NCBI GenBank assembly: GCA_965371855.1
Contig: CBDUZZ010000078.1
Coordinates: forward strand, 1-19,720
DNA from: JAADEM01 sp965371855
GTDB taxonomy: Bacteria > Bacteroidota > Bacteroidia > Bacteroidales > Marinilabiliaceae
Reading direction: 5' to 3'
DNA: 19,720 nt
The notes beneath the pieces are model-generated. The model searched no databases. It had not been told where the DNA came from and saw nothing but the letters and a program-made list of their open reading frames with translations. The translations under genes were made by a program, and so were the position numbers. Positions 14,725 through 19,720 of the stretch are shown piece after piece (the first letter of the stretch is position 1; each line of letters opens with the position of its first letter).

Positions 14725-15333
14725 ATGCCAACAGATAAATTCACAACACTTAAGTCCACAATGGTTCCGCTGCCTATCGAGAATGTGGATACTGACCAGA
14801 TTATTCCTGCCCGCTTTCTGAAAGCAACAACGAAAGAAGGCTTTGGAGATAACCTGTTTGCCGACTGGAGGTACGATAAGAAGGGAAATCCTAAAAAGGA
14901 TTTTGTGCTGAATAATTCTAATTATAGCGGTAGTGTACTTGTTGCCGGTAAAAATTTTGGTAGTGGATCAAGCCGCGAACATGCTGCATGGGCTATACTC
15001 GGATATGGTTTTAAAACTGTTGTTTCAAGCTACTTTGCAGATATATTCAGAAATAACACACTTAATAATGGTGTTTTACCGGTGCAGGTTACAGAAGAGT
15101 TTTTAAAGAAGATATTTGCTGAAATAGACAAAGATTTGAAAGCACAAATTGAAATTGACCTTGAAAATCAAACGATAACATTGTTGTCAACAGGTGATAA
15201 GGAAACGTTTGATATAAATGGGTATAAGAAAAACTGTATGCTTAACGGGTTTGATGATATTGATTACCTGTTAAATATAATGAATGAAATAGAGGAGTTT
15301 GAAAAGAAATTACCCTCTTTCTCATCTCTTTAG
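14725..15333 (+). CDS. leuD: 3-isopropylmalate dehydratase small subunit
   Basis: Swivel-domain partner of LeuC in isopropylmalate isomerase. The 202-residue product begins MPTDKFTTL and shows VPLPIENVDTDQIIPARFLK, which recognises substrate in the family, and the GKNFGSGSSREHAAWAILGYGFKTVV block with the conserved SSREH. The DIFRNNTLNNGVLPV segment is also typical. An upstream in-frame TTG at 14701 would add eight residues encoded by the tandem array; ATG at 14725 is preferred because it matches the usual family N-terminus. It is followed by a 216-nt gap full of palindromic repeats, so a transcriptional pause or processing site between leuD and cimA is possible. Confidence 0.94.
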   Translation: MPTDKFTTLKSTMVPLPIENVDTDQIIPARFLKATTKEGFGDNLFADWRYDKKGNPKKDFVLNNSNYSGSVLVAGKNFGSGSSREHAAWAILGYGFKTVVSSYFADIFRNNTLNNGVLPVQVTEEFLKKIFAEIDKDLKAQIEIDLENQTITLLSTGDKETFDINGYKKNCMLNGFDDIDYLLNIMNEIEEFEKKLPSFSSL

Positions 15334-15377
15334 ATTATACTAGCGTTAAGTCAACCTTAAAAATTCGGATTGAGATT

Positions 15378-15494
15378 GCCTGCCTGCTGCAAGCAGGCTT
15401 TATCCTTCCCGATTTTCGGGACAAGCTGTGCCTCGTCTTCGCAATGACGTCACTGCGAGGAAGAATGCCGAAGCCTGCCTGCAGCAGGCAGGCT
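15378..15494. repeat. Composite palindromic repeat (REP-like) in the leuD-cimA gap
   Basis: Four inverted repeats lie head to tail. They are GCCTGC/GCAGGC (15382-15398); TCCCGA/TCGGGA (15407-15421); a TGACGTCA centre at 15445-15452 flanked by TCTTCGCA and TGCGAGGAAGA; and a perfect 11-bp stem, AGCCTGCCTGC with its complement (15472-15494). The GCCTGCCTGC word begins and ends the element. The stretch 15407-15432 matches the repeat at 4357-4382 in inverted orientation. It is much richer in GC than its surroundings. Confidence 0.7.
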
Positions 15495-15549
15495 CCACCC
15501 AAAAGACATATTTGACATAACATTAGTTATCCAACGACTAAATAAAAAC

Positions 15550-17070
15550 ATGAGGAATATGGAAATAATGGATACCACCCTTCGTGATGGAGAACAAACA
15601 ACCGGAGTCTCTTTTAACAGAGCGGAGAAATTAACAATTTCTCAATTTTTATTAGAGAAGATAAATGTAGATCGTATTGAGGTTGCTTCTGCAAGGGTAT
15701 CTGAGGGGGAGTTTGAGGGAGTAAAAGCCATTACTCATTGGGCAAAAGAAAATAATCATCTTCACAAAGTTGAGGTTCTCGGTTTCGTTGATGGTGACAT
15801 ATCCCTGAAATGGATTAAAGAGGCAGGAGGAAAAGTTATTAATCTATTAACCAAAGGGTCATTAAAACACGTTAAAAACCAGCTCCACAAAACGCCGGAA
15901 GAACACGTGAAAGAGATCAAAGATGTGATAACTTACGCCGTTGAGATGGGTATCGATGTGAATATTTATCTTGAAGACTGGTCAAATGGAATTATTCAGT
16001 CTCCCGATTATGTCTTTTTCATGATGGATGAATTAAAGTCGACTTCCATTAAACGATTTATGTTACCTGATACTTTGGGTATTTTAAATCCGGCACAGAC
16101 AAAGGAATATTGTACTTTAATGATAGAAAAATATCCTGAGTTGCATTTCGATTTCCATGCACATAACGATTACGATCTTGCTGTTGCAAATGTTTTTGCG
16201 GCTGTCAGATCAGGGATAAATGGGGTACATACTACTGTAAACGGACTGGGTGAACGTGCCGGGAATGCTTCGTTAGCAAGTGTGTTGGGAATACTTAATG
16301 ATCATTTGAAAATCAAGAACAACCTGGATGAATCGAAGCTTACAAAACTAAGTAAGTTGGTGGAAACGATATCAGGTATCAGGATTCCTGCTAACAAACC
16401 TTTAATTGGCGAATATGTTTTCACTCAATGTAGTGGAGTGCATGCAGATGGTGATAATAAAGACAATCTCTATTATAATGATTTGTTACCCGAAAGGTTT
16501 GGAAGAACGCGAAAATATGCTTTGGGAAAAACATCAGGGAAAGCAAATATACTTAAAAACCTGCAGGAACTTGGCATCAGGCTGACTCCTGATGAGATGA
16601 AAAAAGTTACAAAACGGGTTATTGAACTCGGCGATAAAAAAGAGAGTGTAACTACTGAGGATCTTCCTTATATCATTTCGGATGTGCTCAGAAGTACCTC
16701 TATTGACAATAAAATTAAAATAAAGAACTATTACCTCTCTCTTGCGCATGGCTTACGTCCTGTTGCAACATTAAGCATTCAGATAGGTAAAGTTTCTTAT
16801 CAGGAATCTTCAGTTGGTGACGGTCAGTATGATGCTTTTATGAAAGCTCTTTGGAAAATTTATGAAAAGCTGAATAAACCTCACCCTATACTGATCGATT
16901 ATTCGGTAACTATACCTCCAGGCGGCAAAACCAATGCCCTTGTTGAGGCTATTATTACCTGGGATTTTAACGACAAGGAGTTTAAAACAAGAGGTCTGGA
17001 TGCTGACCAGACAGAAGCTGCAATAAAAGCTACTGTTAAAATGCTTAATATTATTGAAAATGGAAAATAG
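15550..17070 (+). CDS. cimA: (R)-citramalate synthase, Leptospira type (LeuA/HMGL-like family)
   Basis: It is predicted to condense pyruvate with acetyl-CoA to (R)-citramalate, the entry to threonine-independent isoleucine synthesis. The 506 residues have an HMGL-like barrel (TLRDGEQTTGVSF, R12/D13; FHAHNDYDLAVAN; NGLGERAGNASL) and a full C-terminal regulatory domain ending near KATVKMLNII. Compared from memory with Leptospira interrogans citramalate synthase, catalytic and pocket residues line up with a constant offset of four: L77, L100, Y140, E142 and T175 for L81, L104, Y144, E146 and T179. Long shared blocks such as NVDRIEVASARVS and NLLTKGSL support it. It is clearly distinct from leuA upstream. 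The start could also be the ATG at 15559 or 15568. The annotation alternative is a second isopropylmalate synthase. Confidence 0.85.
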   Translation: MRNMEIMDTTLRDGEQTTGVSFNRAEKLTISQFLLEKINVDRIEVASARVSEGEFEGVKAITHWAKENNHLHKVEVLGFVDGDISLKWIKEAGGKVINLLTKGSLKHVKNQLHKTPEEHVKEIKDVITYAVEMGIDVNIYLEDWSNGIIQSPDYVFFMMDELKSTSIKRFMLPDTLGILNPAQTKEYCTLMIEKYPELHFDFHAHNDYDLAVANVFAAVRSGINGVHTTVNGLGERAGNASLASVLGILNDHLKIKNNLDESKLTKLSKLVETISGIRIPANKPLIGEYVFTQCSGVHADGDNKDNLYYNDLLPERFGRTRKYALGKTSGKANILKNLQELGIRLTPDEMKKVTKRVIELGDKKESVTTEDLPYIISDVLRSTSIDNKIKIKNYYLSLAHGLRPVATLSIQIGKVSYQESSVGDGQYDAFMKALWKIYEKLNKPHPILIDYSVTIPPGGKTNALVEAIITWDFNDKEFKTRGLDADQTEAAIKATVKMLNIIENGK

Positions 17071-17108
17071 AATTACAATAACTAAAAAATCATAAATAAA
17101 TTTATAAT

Positions 17109-18179
17109 ATGAAACTAAATATTGCATTACTCCCGGGTGACGGAATCGGTCCGGAAATTGTTGAGCAGGCAAAAAAGGTTGTTGACGCTGTATGTGAAAA
17201 ATTCGGACATGAAGTTAGTTATACAAAAGGTTTGGTAGGTGCTATTGCTATTGATGAAACCGGCAATCCTTATCCGGAAGAAACTCATAATATCTGTATG
17301 AATTCAGATGCTGTTCTTTTTGGTGCGATTGGGGATCCACGGTTCGATCACGACCCTAATGCCAATGTTAGACCTGAGCAGGGATTGTTAGCAATGCGTA
17401 AGAAACTTGGCCTATACGCAAACATAAGGCCTGTTAACACCTTCAAGTCACTTATCCATAAATCTCCTCTTAAAACCGAATTGGTTGACGGAGCCGATTT
17501 TATGTGTATAAGAGAGCTGACCGGAGGTATCTATTTCGGGAAACCACAGGGACGTTCAGAAGATGGAAACACCGCTTATGATAGTAGTGTTTATTCAAGA
17601 TATGAGATTATTCGTATTTGTAAGCTGGCTTTTGAATATGCTCAAACCAGACGAAAAAAACTAACTATTGTTGACAAAGCTAACGTGTTGGCTACGTCAA
17701 GGCTGTGGCGCGAGACAGCACAGCAAATGGAACCTGATTATCCTGATGTAATAGTAGAGTATATGTTTGTTGACAATGCTGCAATGCAAATTATTCAAGG
17801 GCCTAAAAATTTTGATGTTATGGTTACCGAAAATATGTTTGGAGATATTCTTACTGACGAAGCCAGTGTGATTACCGGTTCACTAGGTCTGCTTCCTTCT
17901 GCATCTATCGGGCTTCACACATCGGTATTTGAACCTATTCACGGCTCATACCCTCAGGCAGCAGGAAAAGATATTGCCAATCCGGTAGCAACAATTTTGT
18001 CTGCTGCTATGATGTTTGAATATGCCTTTAAGTTAATGGATGAAGGGGCTATGATACGTGAAGCTATAGAAAAATCGATTGATGCTAAAGTTGTTACTGA
18101 AGATATTGCTGAAGGAGGAGAGGCTAAAAAGACTTCTGAAGTAGGTAACTGGATTGTTGATTACATCAAAAACAGGTAG
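17109..18179 (+). CDS. leuB: 3-isopropylmalate dehydrogenase
   Basis: It oxidises and decarboxylates 3-isopropylmalate to 2-oxoisocaproate with NAD+; the same enzyme can act on methylmalate to yield 2-oxobutyrate, so it would serve both branches here. The 356 residues contain LLPGDGIGPEI (8-18), the substrate-binding QGLLAMRKKLGLYANIRPV block, RELTGGIYFGKPQGR, VDKANVLATSRLWR, and TENMFGDILTDEASVITGSLGLLPSAS with the Mg-binding aspartates, then PIHGSYPQAAGKDIANP. These separate it from isocitrate dehydrogenase. It is the last gene of the operon, 38 nt after cimA, and is followed at once by a hairpin with a T-rich tail. Confidence 0.96.
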   Translation: MKLNIALLPGDGIGPEIVEQAKKVVDAVCEKFGHEVSYTKGLVGAIAIDETGNPYPEETHNICMNSDAVLFGAIGDPRFDHDPNANVRPEQGLLAMRKKLGLYANIRPVNTFKSLIHKSPLKTELVDGADFMCIRELTGGIYFGKPQGRSEDGNTAYDSSVYSRYEIIRICKLAFEYAQTRRKKLTIVDKANVLATSRLWRETAQQMEPDYPDVIVEYMFVDNAAMQIIQGPKNFDVMVTENMFGDILTDEASVITGSLGLLPSASIGLHTSVFEPIHGSYPQAAGKDIANPVATILSAAMMFEYAFKLMDEGAMIREAIEKSIDAKVVTEDIAEGGEAKKTSEVGNWIVDYIKNR

Positions 18180-18180
18180 A

Positions 18181-18208
18181 TTATTCTAAAATTGGAATAA
18201 GATTTTTC
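18181..18208 (+). terminator. Probable rho-independent terminator of the ilv-leu operon
   Basis: Eight base pairs (18181-18188 with 18193-18200, one G-U) around a 4-nt loop are followed by GATTTTTC. It starts two bases after the leuB stop codon. The stem is AT-rich, so efficiency may be modest. Confidence 0.6.
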
Positions 18209-18384
18209 TATTTAAAACCGAAAAGCGAGTTATTTAAAGTAAATCTAAATAAAAAGAAGAGTATTTATTTCTTTTTCTTAACACAATTCTATAGCACGTA
18301 CTTTTCCAAACCGTTAAGTATCAAGGTGTAGCATGTTGCGAACACTAATATAACAAATATTTTCAAAAATCAAACATCTCTTTT

Positions 18385-18416
18385 TTTGTATAAATGAAAA
18401 CAACACTGTAGTTTTG
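18385..18416 (+). promoter_or_regulatory. Candidate promoter in the 439-nt spacer before the redoxin gene
   Basis: TAGTTTTG (18409-18416) fits TAnnTTTG and TTTG (18385-18388) lies 20 nt upstream. It would give a 5' UTR of almost 200 nt before 18619, longer than usual here. Apart from the leuB terminator and this site, nothing recognisable was seen in 18180-18618. Confidence 0.45.
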
Positions 18417-18618
18417 CCATCACAATTTGCACACTAATCACTTAATAGATCATGTTAATCTAAAATCTCAACAACCTTCAATATTTTTCCTAAACTTTGC
18501 ATCAGGAAATCATAATTAATTCAAAACCAAATTAAAGAATATCTAATCTTCCTATTAGTACAATAGGTTTATTATTTGTCATAGATAAGGAAGTAATTGT
18601 TTAACGAAATCATATTAT

Positions 18619-19146
18619 ATGAATTTATTAAAATTAGCAATATTAATACTCTTAACGGGAATGGTATTTCTCTCGTTCAACACCGGAACTCCAACATATA
18701 AAACGGGAATGGATATTGGAGATAAAATACCGGATATTAATACTACATTAATTTCAGGTGAATCTTTTTCAATAGATAACCTTAAAGGTAAAATGGTGTT
18801 AATAGATGTTTGGGCATCTTATAATGCCCCCTCCAGAGTAAAAAACAATCAAATAGAGGAACTGAGAGATCGATTCTCAGATTCAGGATTTCTCAATGGA
18901 AAAGGAATTGAAGTTGTCTCAATATCTTTAGACCGATTCATGACACCTGTTAAAGAAGCCATTGAGATGGACAACATTCAAAACTTTTATCACATTTGTG
19001 ATCTGCAAGGTACAAGTGGCCTTGTTAAAAACTTTCGGGTATCTGAACCTGTTACAGTTCTTATTGATGGAGATGGACGCATTATTACGAAAACCAACTC
19101 CTTGAACAAAATTTCTGATGCTCTTTCCTCACTAGTCAGGAATTAA
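18619..19146 (+). CDS. Exported TlpA/redoxin-fold protein lacking the CXXC active site
   Basis: A 175-residue protein with an N-terminal hydrophobic signal or anchor segment (residues 3-21) and a thioredoxin-like fold of the TlpA/AhpC-TSA type: GDKIPDINTTLISGESFSIDNLKGKMVLIDVWAS, then VVSISLD, and a cis-proline position at SEPVTVLIDGDGRI. The usual active site WAxxCxPCR reads WASYNAPSR (W65-R73), with Asn69 and Ser72 replacing both cysteines. The only Cys left is C127. It cannot work as a dithiol oxidoreductase by the normal route; a binding, chaperone or structural role in the periplasm is more likely (inference). It converges on the DUF4395 gene with only a few bases between the stop codons. 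Confidence 0.8.
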   Translation: MNLLKLAILILLTGMVFLSFNTGTPTYKTGMDIGDKIPDINTTLISGESFSIDNLKGKMVLIDVWASYNAPSRVKNNQIEELRDRFSDSGFLNGKGIEVVSISLDRFMTPVKEAIEMDNIQNFYHICDLQGTSGLVKNFRVSEPVTVLIDGDGRIITKTNSLNKISDALSSLVRN

Positions 19147-19152
19147 TCACTC

Positions 19153-19593
19153 TTATTTTAATTTTATTCCTATTGAGAGCAAAATACTGTAAATTTGGCA
19201 TGCTGTACAAAATCCGATAAAGACTTCTGCACCAATTGCAACAAGTGAAACTAAACCAAGAATCTCACTTGCTAAGGTTAAATGAAAAATATGCAGTAAT
19301 CCAATAACAGACATAAGGGTTAATCCAAATTTTGCTGCGAATCTTTTGGGGCCAGCATTTATTAGATGGGGCTTTTCGTGCATTACATTTAGTAGAAATT
19401 TCAAGCCGTAGCAAATAGGGCTTCTTTTAATGCCTAAAAACACTCTAATTGCAAAATCCGCAATAATTGGGACTATTATCCACTTTGCAGGTGTAAAAAC
19501 AAAAAATATTAATCCTACAAATACAATTAAAGCATTAAAGCGAACTAGTTTTTCGTCAACTCTTTCGTAAACTATTGGGCAAAATTGTTCCAT
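19153..19593 (-). CDS. DUF4395 family membrane protein
   Basis: A 146-residue protein with four predicted transmembrane segments. The N-terminus MEQFCPIVYERVDEKLVRFNA, the ADFAIRVFLGIKRSP motif, the AGPKRFAAKFGL stretch, and a C-terminal GFCTACQIYS with a CxxC pair are the marks of DUF4395, a family of unknown function often found near redox or rhodanese-type genes. The frame is open to 19632, but ATG at 19593 is chosen: the family begins with this CPI-containing segment, and the upstream codons overlap a probable -7 promoter element. The CxxC in a membrane segment suggests a thiol role, unproven. It converges with the redoxin-fold gene. Confidence 0.75.
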   Translation of the reverse strand: MEQFCPIVYERVDEKLVRFNALIVFVGLIFFVFTPAKWIIVPIIADFAIRVFLGIKRSPICYGLKFLLNVMHEKPHLINAGPKRFAAKFGLTLMSVIGLLHIFHLTLASEILGLVSLVAIGAEVFIGFCTACQIYSILLSIGIKLK

Positions 19594-19607
19594 TGTTAAA
19601 TTTTTTT

Positions 19608-19615
19608 CAAATATA
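19608..19615 (-). promoter_or_regulatory. Candidate -7 element of the DUF4395 gene
   Basis: On the reverse strand the sequence reads TATATTTG, an exact fit to TAnnTTTG, 14 nt before the chosen ATG. A TTTG at 19641-19638 could be the -33 element, with a slightly long 22-nt spacer. The transcript leader would be under 15 nt. Confidence 0.5.
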
Positions 19616-19656
19616 ATAAATAAAGCATTCAATTACTCAAATGATGAATAATATAT

Positions 19657-19720
19657 TTAATTATTAATTTCTTTCAATATGTAATCTTTATGTTCTGTCA
19701 TTTTGTCTAAATAGGAGATG
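19657..19720 (-). CDS. Possible C-terminal end of a reverse-strand gene cut by the window edge
   Basis: Reading from the right edge on the reverse strand, 21 codons are open and end ISYLDKMTEHKDYILKEINN with a TAA at 19659-19657. The residues look like an ordinary helical protein tail, but the stretch is too short for assignment and may be chance. Confidence 0.3.
   Translation of the reverse strand, partial: ISYLDKMTEHKDYILKEINN

Noticed and set aside
19594..19632. Longer start for the DUF4395 gene
   Set aside because: These codons overlap an exact TAnnTTTG element and precede the conserved N-terminal motif of the family.

Overview
The window looks like a chromosomal segment of a low-GC member of the Bacteroidota. 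The grounds are candidate promoters of the TAnnTTTG (-7) / TTTG (-33) type, no Shine-Dalgarno sequences ahead of well-defined genes, an IS91-type remnant carrying a tyrosine recombinase, and families common in that phylum (DUF4395, CarboxypepD_reg-like secreted proteins, a TlpA-like redoxin). No rRNA, tRNA or CRISPR array was seen.

Left part (1-6000) is accessory in character. It opens with a reverse-strand chimeric gene in which the N-terminal two thirds of a tyrosine recombinase is joined in frame to the C-terminal part of an IS91-family Y2 transposase. A spacer with three hairpins follows. Then come forward-strand genes for an AraC-type regulator, a short-chain dehydrogenase, a haem/flavin ferric-reductase-like membrane protein, a PsiE-family membrane protein and a secreted protein with a carboxypeptidase-regulatory-like domain. 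GC-rich palindromic repeats lie in some of the gaps.

Central part (6050-18210) is one long forward-strand branched-chain amino acid operon: ilvD-ilvB-ilvN-ilvC-leuA-leuC-leuD-cimA-leuB. Together the products make 2-isopropylmalate-derived leucine, valine and isoleucine. The second LeuA-like gene matches Leptospira-type citramalate synthase at the pyruvate-pocket positions I could check. This suggests isoleucine is built from pyruvate and acetyl-CoA through citramalate, sharing LeuCD and LeuB with the leucine route; no threonine deaminase gene is present here. Ahead of ilvD there is a complete classical attenuator: a promoter, a 20-residue leader peptide with five Leu and four Ile codons, three mutually exclusive helices and a U-tract terminator. 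A short-hairpin terminator follows leuB.

Several spacers inside the operon carry degenerate tandem arrays of 7-9 nt units, a different unit in each spacer. The leuD-cimA gap holds a composite palindromic repeat that shares a 26-nt segment, inverted, with the gap before psiE.

Right part (18210-19720) has a 439-nt spacer with a candidate promoter, a secreted redoxin-fold protein that has lost both CXXC cysteines, a convergent DUF4395 membrane protein on the reverse strand, and possibly the last codons of another reverse-strand gene at the window edge.
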